From Prinsepia uniflora (Eukaryota > Streptophyta > Magnoliopsida > Rosales > Rosaceae): a DNA stretch of 64,000 nucleotides. Below the pieces are notes generated by a model that was given only the letters and a program-made list of their open reading frames with translations, did not search any database and had not been told where the DNA came from. The DNA is taken from positions 82,333,628-82,397,627 of the forward strand of contig CM064862.1 of the NCBI GenBank assembly GCA_032719365.1, read 5' to 3'. The stretch's first letter is position 1. Each line of letters begins with the position of its first letter. Below, in pieces: positions 51,901 through 63,368 of this stretch. The translations under genes were made by a program, and so were the position numbers.

Positions 51901-51948
51901 CAAGATTAGTCACTAATCTAATCCTGGAATTCGAGACGGGTCGTTACA
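45911..51948 (-). mobile_element. Solo LTR (L) nested in K and split by M
   Basis: Plus-strand ends are TGACAGGACCCATCCC (45911) and GAGACGGGTCGTTACA (51948); flanks AAATG/TAATG have one mismatch. Own sequence is 45911-47730 and 50642-51948, about 3.1 kb. Hairpins at 46542-46556 and 46633-46647 (GACGTC arms) and a GGG/CCC dyad array at 46930-47140 mirror those in D. Confidence 0.85.
47731..50636 (+). mobile_element. Solo LTR (M) nested in L
   Basis: It begins TGTAACAACCCGTACC and ends GGGACGGGTCCTGACA, with perfect GTGTC duplications (47726-47730, 50637-50641). Length is 2906 bp. The donor-like border at 49508 and acceptor at 50367 enclose 860 bp; the following 50368-50417 read RGDSAGVNVEAEIEA and stop. 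TTTAAA dyads lie at 49928-50110. Confidence 0.92.
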
Positions 51949-54604
51949 TAATGCATGCATATAAAAACCATATCATGAAACCATTTCATATCCAAAAACT
52001 ATTAATGAAAACCATTATCGAAAACCCGAATCAAATCCGTCATTCAAATCCAGGGCCTCAGCCCAAAACCACAAACCAATCTCAAATTATGGGAACTCAG
52101 TCCAAAAACTCATCAAAACAAGTTCATCCGGTCCACTGCCCAAAACATCTGAAAATCAGTGAAAAACCAGAGAAAAATATCAATCATGCGAGTTGCTAGA
52201 TATCAAGTGCGCCCGAGTCTTTAAACTCAAAACCATGCGCATAATCAGCCCTTCCCGGGATATCAACGAGTCTTTAAACTCAAAACACAATCACAGGACT
52301 CGGAGGGTATCATAACCGAGTCTTTAAACTCAAAACATATACTAAGTCTTTAAACTCAAAACATATCAATCCAGGGCCCTCCCCCCGACACTCAACCGAG
52401 TCTTTAAACTCAAAACCAGATCCAGCGGTTTTTTTTATTTTTCTTTCCGGGTCTTTAAACCCAAAATCTTTTTTTCAATCAAGTGAAAACCATAGAAAAT
52501 TCGTATTCGAATTCGCAACAATGATTCCGTAAGCTGACACCCGGAATCATCATCCCAAACCCAAATCCAGAATTTCCTTTCCAAGTTTCAAAACCAAATC
52601 TGAAACATCGTTTCCGAAATCCAGTTCCAAAACCGAAATTTCATTTCCGAAATCCCATGAACAGGGCTCCAAGCCCGAAATCACATTTCTGAAATCCATT
52701 TCAAATCTTTGAAATCAAATCATATTTCAAATCCCTAAGTCAAATCATCAAAATCATGCTCAAATCATAATAGAAATCGAAACCTCGTAAAACGTACGAA
52801 TACGTAATAATCTCGAAATACATGTAAAACCGTAAGTCATCAAGATCATAATCAAATCATTGAATCACGTATAGAAAAAACATTTAAAAACATATATGCA
52901 TGCATCAAGAGTTAGAAAGAAAAGTCCACTCACAGACCGTTTTCGCCGCTACCTCGATACACGCGCACTTATACTGTTCCCGGCTAATCCACTATCACCG
53001 GCTTTCCCAAACTTATCCAAATCCCAAAATAAGGTCACTAACTACTTCATAAGGGTTACACTAAAGCCCCGTAATTTTCTCGTATTTTTAACTATTTTTA
53101 ACGGAGGCATAAAACTTTCGGACATCCCGAAAACTATCGAGACGATGTCCGATCGACTCGAAACCAATCCCAAAATGTTCGTTACATCAAATAATTTAAA
53201 AGTCATGTTGGAACCTTCCATATAAGGTGTGCCATGCGCCCACACGCGCCGCCTAAAGTGGTTGCGCGTGGGCCTCACGCTCGAAGCACTGTTCATCTAC
53301 AACCTTTGTTAAACCGGTCCGGTTCAAATCGGTCCAACCCGAACTGGCGTGGGCGGTTCAACCCCATTCCTTCTTCTTTTTCAGTACGTTTTCAATTCTA
53401 ATTAATCTTCTAACTTTGTCTAAGTGTTTACAGTCAGTTTAGCACCCCAAACACAGAAAGTTAACCGTTAGAATGTACCTCCTAAAGTCGATCGATAAAC
53501 CAGCCGTTCCCTCTGTCGGGTTCATCGTATCCCGACCACCATTCTTTTTGGTTTTGTTCCCAAACATCTTCTGGAGTCTCTAGAAACACTTTCCAATCGT
53601 CACATCCTCTCAATAGCCAACAATTCTTCATTTTCCATAATTAATTTCAAACCAAACTTATTTCGAGAAGATGACCTTACCGTACACCGTGAGCTCCACC
53701 GTGGATACCACCACCTTCCTCTCGACTTCCCCTCTCTTTTGATGGACAAACCATGGGCAAAAGATGGAAGGCAAGGAAAATGAAATTCACGGTCAAAGCA
53801 TGCCCTGCCCTCTGTTTCTCACGGTTAGAAAACCACCGTCCACGGCGGCTGTTCACGGTGGCACCGCCACACCGTCACGCTGTCTTCTCTCTTTTTTATT
53901 CAGACTTCTAAGGCAAAAGATGAGGATCAAAGGGGTTAATCGGGGTGGAAGTTCATGGCACACTTGTGTACTCTTTTTTTTTCTCTTTGAACTAAGCCGT
54001 GCACATTTAAAATGCTTGTAGGCGGTGAGAGAGTTCCACGGCCTTCCAGAGGCATGTGGCCAATCCTTCCTGGGCAGCCAAGTGTCCCAACTTTACTAGG
54101 CACAGATCCCTAGGCAGTAACGAACCAAAATGCCTCTGCCTTCACAATTTACCATTTTACCCCTCACGTTCCTAGACCCATAACTTTGTCGCCCGAACCC
54201 CAATTGACGCGTGCCGCCTGTCGTTGTAATCAGGAGATTGTGATCTTCCTAACGGTCATCAAAACACGTGAAATTGACTTGTCGTCCAAAAAGTCAACCA
54301 TTTGCCCCTATTCCATCAAAATTACAAGAGTACCCTCGAACTTCCGAACGTCATAACATTGTCATCGGATGTCAGAATCGGACGTACCACCTGTCTATGA
54401 ACTCGTGACGTCCCAAACTACTTCAAGATCATCGGTCATACTCCTTTTGATCGCCGGATCAAAAAGTCAACATTTTACCCATGTCTAGGGGCAAAATCGT
54501 CATTTACACCGTCCGTCTGAAAGCATCCAACTAATCACCAATTAACTTCACTAATCCGTCATTAACAACTAATCTAATCCCGATTTCTGAGATTGGCTGT
54601 TACA

Positions 54605-55904
54605 ATCTACCCCCCTTAAAGAATTTAGTCCTCGATTTTTCGAATCTCGCAGTTCCGTATCTAACTGGGGGAAATCTACCTGATCTCACACCTGGGTCTC
54701 CTACCTGGTGTCCATCGCCTGCCAAACTGACTTATCCTAACAGTGCCCAAACTGTCATCCTAACTCGACCAAGCGAACCAACTCATCTGACTTCCAATCC
54801 GTCTGACAACCATCTCATTCTTATCGGGGTCAACACATTTCCATTCGCGTACCCAATGTACCTCTAACGTCTCGCCAGCCGACACTCACGTCGTATCACT
54901 GTCTCAGTACATCAGGCGTGTCTGCCGTCAATATGCATAAATCTTACCTTGCAAACCAATTCAAGAAGACATATTCCGGTTTCGGTACTCGTCTGGATTC
55001 AAGATTTGTCCCACGATCCATACCACTTCTGTCAGCGATCTGCGCCGACCTCACCGAAGTCACAACATACTCGTTTATTCCCTTAATTTAACCAATCATT
55101 TCACCAGTGGTTCCAATAACCACCAACACAATCAACTTGTGGGAATATCATTCACGTCCCACACTACCTGTCTGCAGCTGGACCATACCAATTTCTGTTC
55201 ATTGCAATCCCACGTCATTAAATCACCTATCTCAACATCAGGGTCCCACCAGCCAATCGTGGCCCTGAGCATCTATCTCATAAGCAATAATCAACAGTTC
55301 CCCCGGATCCAGTCCACAGGCTCCGCCAAAATCCATCATATCGAAACTACGCCAATCATCCATCTATCCACAACATCCCTCGGCACTAAGCCGATCACCA
55401 ACAATTTTACCAGGTCATCATGCTGCACGTCCAAATGCATCGGGCCACATCTCAAACAAATGCACCAATCACATTCAACCAGAAGCAGGGTGTATACCAT
55501 CAATTACACACAACCACAGCCCTATAAACTTGAATAGAACAAAGATATTTTAGAATACCCCAACACAGTTCGTAGAGCATCTCCTCACGTACGTCCAATG
55601 ACATCCTATGCACGTCGGCATCAGCCGGGCTCTAGTATACCCAACGTCCAACCAACAATACCATAGTGTACCCGTCACCCCCACTGTGTATCTCCAGGGT
55701 ACACAGACGTCCTTGTAACCATACAGTTACCATCTGACCACGAGTCAAACACGCTTCACTTTTGAAGCCCATCGGTCCAACCCAATACTAGGCCCAACTA
55801 TACGTCTTCCGAGGAAATCTAAATCGAGTCCCGTCCGAGTCTCCCAGTCTCCTGGGTCTCCCGACCAATATAAAATCCAATCTCAATTCAACAACGAATA
55901 CAGG
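54605..55904 (-). mobile_element. Internal (non-coding) region of the element whose 3' LTR is K
   Basis: It starts at the polypurine tract and continues rightward without any recognisable polyprotein frame on the minus strand. It is cut by solo LTR N and resumes at 59127-59241. The base composition is less AT-rich than the host spacer. The 5' LTR, if kept, lies beyond the window. This may be a large retrotransposon derivative (LARD-like) or a decayed autonomous element. Confidence 0.5.
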
Positions 55905-56649
55905 TGGCAGGACCCATCCCAATCCCCCTGGGATTAATGAGGGATGACCCTGCTCCCGTCTGACACGAAGTGTCAAACAAGGGATATTTCCGACATTTGC
56001 CCTCTCGGGCTATCAGAGTACGCCAGGATCAGGAGGAGGTATGTGATATCTCGGTCTCTGCTACAGTCCACATCCCCTATCAAACTGAAGGGCAGTCAAA
56101 ACATTAAAAGCTGTGAGTGGACAAAACAAGAGTTTATAAAAACATTTTAACGAAGACATTTGTACCCTTCACCAAAAAGCATGCATGCATTTGAAAACCA
56201 TTTAACCAAATGAAACCATATGTGAGAACTAAGCCCAAAACCATAATTGAAATAATCGTAAAGAATCAACCATAAGGGCCACTGCCTAAATCCAAGTGGG
56301 ACTCAGCCCAAATCATAATAAAACTACGTACACGGGCCACTGCCTAAATCCTGTGCACATCACATATCATATATATCATATATACATATAATTCACACAA
56401 CCAATCCTGTCACGGTTTCCAAAGCTACGCGCGTGCTACCCGGGGTCTCAAACCCAAGTCTCTCAGAGTCCTAGGTCAACGTCCGTAGACCAATGACCCG
56501 TCCTGAGGTTACGATCCATGCCTTCCTGAGAGTAAAGAACCCAACTGGGGGGCGACTCCACTTAGTCGGTGCTCCGTGACTACTCTGGAGTCCATCTAGG
56601 CCAACGACCCTCCCCGGAGGAGATAGTACAAGTAAAGGAAGGTATATGA

Positions 56650-56682
<33 letters not shown>

Positions 56683-59121
56683 ACGAACTCATTCATGCTA
56701 TTCATATACATATAGAAAACATCTTTAGAACCTTTTAAAGGATTCATGCCCGGTTCTCATAAACCGTCATGTACCACAATAACCTTTCCAGGGTTCATAC
56801 CGGTTCCCATAAACTGCCATGAACTTGGAAATCCATCTAGGGTCCCTGACTCGAAATCATCAATGTAAAACAACTGGTCTCGTGCCCGAACATATGACAT
56901 CAGCTGGGCATCGTGCCCAATATCTAAGGGTCCGTCACGACTCCGATCATAGTGATGTGTGCAACCATCCATCCAGGACCGCCCTCAATCCTGGTATGTC
57001 GCCGTGAACTAATCAACCGACACGACCACCACAAGATCATGGTGCACTCATCACCAATCGATATCCTGAACCATCAGCACTCCGAAGTCGAGCCTCCCTC
57101 GGCTACCCGACAACGAATCGTGCGTAGTGACCTCTCCGGAAGGAACACATCCCAATCCAGAGGCGAGCGTCGTATCATCGGTCGTCGTGCACATAGCACT
57201 CGCAGCGACCACGATTTAGACCCGAAGGCCATCAATAGGGTCATATGCCCGAGACAAAACCAAATGGGTCTCATACCCGAGTTTATCCTTTTGAAATCCA
57301 AAACCCTTTCATTTAAACCAACATAGAAATACAGACCTGTATAGGCACCGTATAAGGTCGAAACCTCGAAATGCGTGCCTATACGTAACCACAACCAAAT
57401 GCACTCATGGCATCACCAAACATGTATTAAAATATATAATAAACATTTATGCATGCACCAATTTAGAAAACAAGGTCCACTCACAGACCGTCCGAGCTGC
57501 TGTCTCGATTTGCGTGTCATACGGCTCTCCCGAGCCAATTACCATCATCGGGACTCCCAAACCTGTCCAAATCGTAATAGAAGGTTACTAACTACTTAAA
57601 TAACCTCCCACTAAAGCTCCGTAATTTTCTGGAATTTTTAACCATGTTTAATCCCGACCCTAAACCTTCCGATGCCCCGAACATTATCGAAACGGCGTCT
57701 GATCGACACAAAACTAGTCCCAAAATGTTCGTTACATCGAATAGAAGATTTCACTTGTTGAACACATTCCCAAAATATGAGACACGCGCCCCCACGTGCC
57801 TAGGGAATCCCTTGCGCGTGAAGCCCACGCACATGCACTACTCATCATCATCAAGCTTGGTCAGACCGGGTTTAACTGGTTTGAACCGGCCGAACCGGTC
57901 TGGACCGGTTCAACGCCCAAACTTCCATGTTTTCGATCCTTTTCAACCCATTTTAATCCCTACTTGTTCCTAATCTCATTTCCCATCTTTTTATCTCTTA
58001 AAAACACAAGTAAACCCGTGAAAACCATACCTCCATGTTCGGCTATGGTGACGACGGCTGCAACCTACCTCCGCCGTGCTTCCCGGCCGTCCAAGTACTC
58101 GAAAACCATCCCATTTGTCTCACCAGACCCCCAGAAACATAACCAAATCATTAGTTTCGATCCAAGACCAATAAAACCAAAGTTTCGAATTTCAAAACCA
58201 AAACCTACCTTTTCGGGTTTCTCCGGCCACCTTCCACGGTGGTTTTCCCTGACAGTCTCATTCTCAGCGTCTCTCCTCACTCTCACATTCTCATTCATAT
58301 ACCAAGTCCCACTAGTGAGGTTTGGAGGGTGTTCATGGAAGGGGGTGGTGCTCGGGTTGCTTATGGAGGAAATGAAGAAAATGGTGTTTGGGTTTAAAGG
58401 AAAAAGAAAGGAGATATTTGATAATGATCAGATGAGGGAGGAGGAAATGAAGGGTAAATATTTGAGAGATTAATTGGAATGGATGGCTAGGATTGAGTGT
58501 TAGGTGGGTTAATTATAAAATAATAATTATAATAATATTTGATTAGTTAGATCCACTCTTTAGGGATTTTAGCCAATGGGATGAGTGAAACTTGTCACTC
58601 ATCCATGGGTCCCACTTAAAATATCTGGCCAATCAGATATTGCCAAATCATCATCGTCTCGAAGTACATGCATAGTAAAATCGAACTTCCGTGACCTATA
58701 ACTTTCCTGTTCGAAGTCCGATTTCAACGTGCCACCTGTCTATGAATTCGTATCATCCCGATCTATGTAACAGTCCTCGGCTCTCGGCCATCGGACCTCT
58801 CGATCAAAAAGTCAACTATTTACCCCTTTTAACCAAAATTACCAAAATGCCCTTAAACATCCAAACGTCATAACTTCTTCCTCGAATGTCGGAATTGAAC
58901 GTGTCACCTGTCTATGAACTCGTGACGTCCTAAACTACGTCATGGTCATCGGTTAAAGTCCATTTGACCGCCTGAATGAAAAGTCAACGTTTTACCCACG
59001 ATCAGGGGTAAAACGATCATTTTGCATCGTTTGTCTGATTTCGCCCAACTAATCACGGATTAACCTCAATAATCACGATTAGTCACTAATCTAATCCCGG
59101 AATTCGGGACGGGTCGTTACA
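55905..59121 (-). mobile_element. Solo LTR (N)
   Basis: Plus-strand ends are TGGCAGGACCCATCCC (55905, usual TGACAGG) and GGGACGGGTCGTTACA (59121), with perfect ACAGG duplications (55900-55904, 59122-59126). Length is 3217 bp. The border motif pair lies near 56112 and 57474. A (TA)n stretch occurs at 56647-56683. Its long open frame at 57796-58473 shows no domain and is not called a gene. The element at 63369 is a close relative. Confidence 0.92.
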
Positions 59122-59126
59122 ACAGG

Positions 59127-59241
59127 GCAGACCCAGTACCAAATCTAAGCCTCATACCATAGGTATGCGAGACAGACCATACGCGTTCTGCACAACTCCA
59201 AGATAGTCAAGATATCCAACTTATGTCTCACATACGATCCT
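59127..59241 (-). other. Resumed internal region of the K element
   Basis: The 115 bp between the ACAGG duplication of N and the start of O continue the non-coding internal sequence of the Gypsy-like element. Confidence 0.45.
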
Positions 59242-59477
59242 TGTAACGCCCCGAAATTCCAAAGAATGTAAAACATTAAAATAATATGAAAAATGACGTT
59301 TTTACCGTTGGAGGGAGGTGGCTAAAAGTTGACTTTTTGTTTGGAATATTTTTTGTACATTTTTCAAGGACCATTGTATAGGTCTCGGGACGCTGAATCC
59401 GTAGACAGGTAGCATGTCGAAAACGGAGCTCGGATGAAAAAGTTATGGGTATGGGAAGTTCAGGGGCAAAATGGTAA

Positions 59478-62348
59478 TGTAACGATCCGAACTTTCGTAA
59501 TTATTATTTTATTGTAAAATGACCGTTTTGCCCCTAAGGGGGGGAAAAGTTGACTTTTACCTCGGGAAGTATTTAGGACTTTGACACGTGACCGTGACGT
59601 AGTTTAGGACGTCACGAGTTCATAGGCAGGTGGCACGTTCGATTCCGACGTTCGAGGAAGAAGTTGTGACGTTCGGAAGTCGAGGGGCATTTTGGTAATT
59701 TGGCCATTTGGGGGCCAAATGTTGACTTTTGACCCGGGAAGTCCAACGGACGAGGGCCAATGACCGTTACGTAGGTCTCGTCGATACGAATCCGTAGACA
59801 GGCGGCACGCTGAAATCGGACTTACGACGAAAAAGTTATGGTCAAGAACGTAACCGAACTAACCGAGACTCGGAACTTAAAATAATAATAAAATATTATA
59901 ATCTGATTTACTTTAACCCAATCAATCTGGACCCTTGATAAGTGACACATGTCACTCATCTACCCCATCCACATCATCCCCAACAATCTGGATCTTGGTC
60001 TGCCATGAGATTAATTAAATAGTTTAATTTCCTTAAATCCTCACCCTTCACTCTTACCTCAGAATCAATCTCAGCCATCCATTCTATTTTCTCATTCTGT
60101 TCTTAAACCATCAGAGACTTATTCATTCTCATTTCTTCCTTCAAACCGTGCAACCTCCCATCCTTCAAACAAACACACCAGCAGCTCACCACCCAACCTT
60201 CTTCATCAGGCAGCACCAGACCGTGCACCACCACCACCAGACACCGGCCAACGCCACCACGGCCACCCTGCACGGCTGGAAAACCCACAAACCCGTGAGG
60301 ACCCGTGCAGCCCAAAACCATCCAACCATCCAAACCGTGACGTCTGGGCTCGAACCAACCTAGGGCTAGGACCATTGTGACCTCTGGACGGCGTAGGACT
60401 GGACTGGGCAGCCCACGGCGGCGACACGGCGGCGGTAAGCCTGCAAACCCGTGAAGGCCGATTTTCCTTCCCTGCCTCAAACCGTCCGTTTTTAACGTTG
60501 AATTTATTTGGTTGTTTTTGAGACTTAACCTAGGGGACTAGACGAACGTTTTGGACCTGAGTTGGTGGCTGGAAGTGTGACGGCTCGCCGGAGAAGACAA
60601 ACCAGAACCGGCAGCCAATTCCCCGTCGTTTTTCAGGTGATTTCTCGAACTTCAAAATCTGTTTTGATGACACAGAGCCATAGAACATGTTCAGACGAGT
60701 CCATAGGAACAAACCCCGTCGATTTTGGTGGTCGGAATCACGATCTGTGATCGGGTCGAACCGTGGGTCTGCGGTGACCCGATTCGCAGACCCGGTACTG
60801 TAGCTGATGACGTCATCATGCTGACGTCAGCAGTGACGTCATGATGACGTCATCATGTCAGAATATTGTCAGACCAGGGACCAATAGGCTGTTGACACGT
60901 GTCTCCTCTGACACTGTCAGTGATGACGTCATGCTGACGTCAGCAGTGACGTCATGCTGACGTCAGCATCACTGTAGCACTGTTGACCAGAGGGTTGACC
61001 GGCGCGTGGGGGGCGCGTTGTGAACAGTATTTTGTGTGGGACCAGTGCCATTTTCAAGGTTTCGACGATACGGATCCAATGGCGGTGGTTTCGTGTCGAT
61101 CGGAGATCGTTAAGTTGGTCAAATTAGGGTTTGATGCTTGGGAAGCGTGTTCGGACGGCTTTCCCGGGCCCGGTTTCAGTCTAGGGTTTCTTAGTTGTTT
61201 AGTAGGGACTTAAAGTGACCTTTACGTATGTTTTGGCCATGACAAGGACATTGTACTTTAACCCTTGGACGGGGCTTTACGCTCGGGGAGTGCAGCGGGA
61301 TTGTACTGTGAGTGGGCCTTTGATTTCACTAAACTTCGGCATGCATAACTGTTTTACTTTCTACTATATCTATATGTGATTTGAGTAAAAGTATCTGTTT
61401 ATCTTGTGTATGATTTATGGCACGTATCACGATGTGTTGGGCATGAGACCCGTCTGGTTGTTTATGAATGGTTTGGAGTCATATATATATGTATAATGGA
61501 TCTCGATATTATCTGTGGTACTGCACTGTATGGATCTAACCCTAGGATTCTATCTCCTCCGGATGTAGGTACACCGGAGTTGGTCACGGCGCATTGCCTG
61601 TGAGGAGTCATTCTACGGAGGGACCGGACCGTAGAGTGACTCAGGAACAGGATTGCTACTATTGGACGTCTGGGACGTCAGGCATCTAGAATGCCATGCT
61701 CGGACTAGGTTCGGGATTTGGACCTCGGGATTGAGACCCCGGGTGGCACGCGTAGCCTTGAGACTGTTGACCTTATTGGGCGTCTGGGACGCCAGGCATC
61801 TGGGATGTCAGGGTTGGGATGTATAGTGCAGTGACTAAGATTATATTATGTTGATATTATTCTTCTTATGACTATATGGTTTTGTGGTTTTGATACTATG
61901 CATGTCTTTTCGGAAAACGGAGGGGAAAAGCTATATGTTTTCGAAATGGTAAACTACTTTGTAAACCTTGAGTTTCGGCCCACTCACCTTTGTTGTTTTA
62001 CTACCCCTCCAGGTAGTGCTTTCGAGGAGGAGGATCCCGAGGAGGAGGAGGAGGATCCCGAGGAGGAAGAGGCATAGGTTTACGTTGCGTACCTGAACCC
62101 TACTGCTGGGTAGGTTGGCACGTAGTGTGTCTAGAGTCGTGCTCAATAAACTGTATTCGGGAACCATCCCTTGTCTGACACTATTTGTATTTGAGTATTT
62201 GTGTGGTGTGCTATGTATGAATTAACTATGGATTTTCTTTATGCATTTTATCTTCAATAAGGGTATTTTTGGTATTTTAACGTCGGGTGTCAGACGGGAG
62301 CAGGGCACGTCCCGGGTGGTCCCAGGGGGATCGGGGCGGGTCCTGTCA
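59478..62348 (+). mobile_element. Solo LTR (P), subfamily A, nested in O
   Basis: It begins TGTAACGATCCGAACTTTCG and ends GGCGGGTCCTGTCA, with perfect GGTAA duplications (59473-59477, 62349-62353). Length is 2871 bp; it is alignable along nearly all of S1 at 9340-12115. It carries eight TGACGTCA palindromes (60808-60965), against two in S1. The donor-like border is at 61308 and the acceptor at 62012; the exon-like 62013-62077 reads SAFEEEDPEEEEEDPEEEEA and stop. Confidence 0.93.
60808..60965. promoter_or_regulatory. Array of eight TGACGTCA palindromes in LTR P
   Basis: TGACGTCA occurs at 60808, 60822, 60834, 60845, 60924, 60935, 60947 and 60958. This palindrome is the CRE/TGA-type bZIP-factor site in plants. 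The array arose by local duplication of GCTGACGTCAGCAGTGACGT-like units. Enhancer activity is inferred. Confidence 0.7.
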
Positions 62349-63368
62349 GGTAAATTGTGACTTAATGGATAAAATAGTAATTGTAGGTGAGGAAATTGAT
62401 TAACGGTGCAAAGGGCCGATTCAGCCCATTAGATGAGTCATGCAGTTCAGCAAATGACACCTGTCACTTACATTAGTAGATTAGTGGCACTTGATTGCTG
62501 TTAGGATTAATTAAATGAAACAATTGAATGGATTAGCATTTGAATGGATTAGCATATAGTTAGCACAACAAAAAACAGAAAACACCAAAACCCTTCCCTT
62601 TGATCGAATTGCAGAAACACAAGGAGACAACAGGAAATTGAGTAAACAATTGAGTGAAAAATCGACTCCATTAAACTGAGATTATACTGAGAAAAACCCG
62701 AAAAACAATCCAAGAACACAAATGTCGAATTTGAATTTTTAGGCGGTTTTGATCGAAATTTACATGCAAATTAATCTTCTGGGAGCTAAACGAAGCGAAC
62801 CACTCCAACTGGAATGGAAATGGGTGGAGAATTGACGTAGAACAAACCCTGCGATCTCTTTGAATTTTGGAGATTGAGTTCGATTACTAGGAAGCAAGGA
62901 ACTTTGAAATTGATTTCACATTTGTATTTAGAATGGATGTGGGATGCTTCTGGCGAAATTAATTGAATGAAACAGGTCGATTTTGGGTAGAACCCGATTT
63001 AGGATCCTTCGGGTGTCCACCTTGAGTCGAGGGATTCGAGGGTTCAATTCTAGAAATTGAAGTCACAGATTAGTTATAAACATGGAATGGATGAAAATGA
63101 GTGAAAGAACTGGAGGAATTGGGTTCAATTTGATGGAAAACGAATCGTGTTGCACCGCGGGTTACAGACCCGTATAACAAAGAAACGGGTAATAGGGACG
63201 ACACTGTTCACGGCGCGTGGCTTTCACGCGCAGCCGCTTGTGGCGGCGCGTAAGGGCGGGTGGCTGGGAATTTGATCGTGGGTCCAACATACGTTTTGAT
63301 GCCCTCGCTATTAGCGTTGGTTTCGGGTTAATCAGATATGAATTTAATGTAATTTTGAGTACTCGAAG

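Larger units (their letters stand above)
45567..54604 (-). mobile_element. 3' LTR (K) of a Gypsy-like element, split by L
   Basis: At its right edge (54604) the minus strand reads TTTAAGGGGGGTAGAT and then TGTAACAG: a polypurine tract directly before an LTR start. Just upstream, ATCGAGGACTAAATTC resembles the end of plant Gypsy polyproteins (normally CGAGGACGAAATTC), so K is a 3' LTR and the family is oriented TGTAAC to TGTCA. The left end GACAGGACCCACC (45567) has probably lost its initial T. Own sequence is 45567-45910 and 51954-54604, about 3.0 kb. GAGTCTTTAAACTC dyads cluster at 52214-52455. Confidence 0.75.

Noticed and set aside
45562..54609. AACTA/ATCTA as a target duplication of K
   Set aside because: The right flank is a polypurine tract of the same element, so the partial match is probably chance.
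57796..58473. 225-codon open frame on the plus strand
   Set aside because: It runs across solo LTR N antisense to the LTR, has no recognisable domain, and the related copies do not keep it open.
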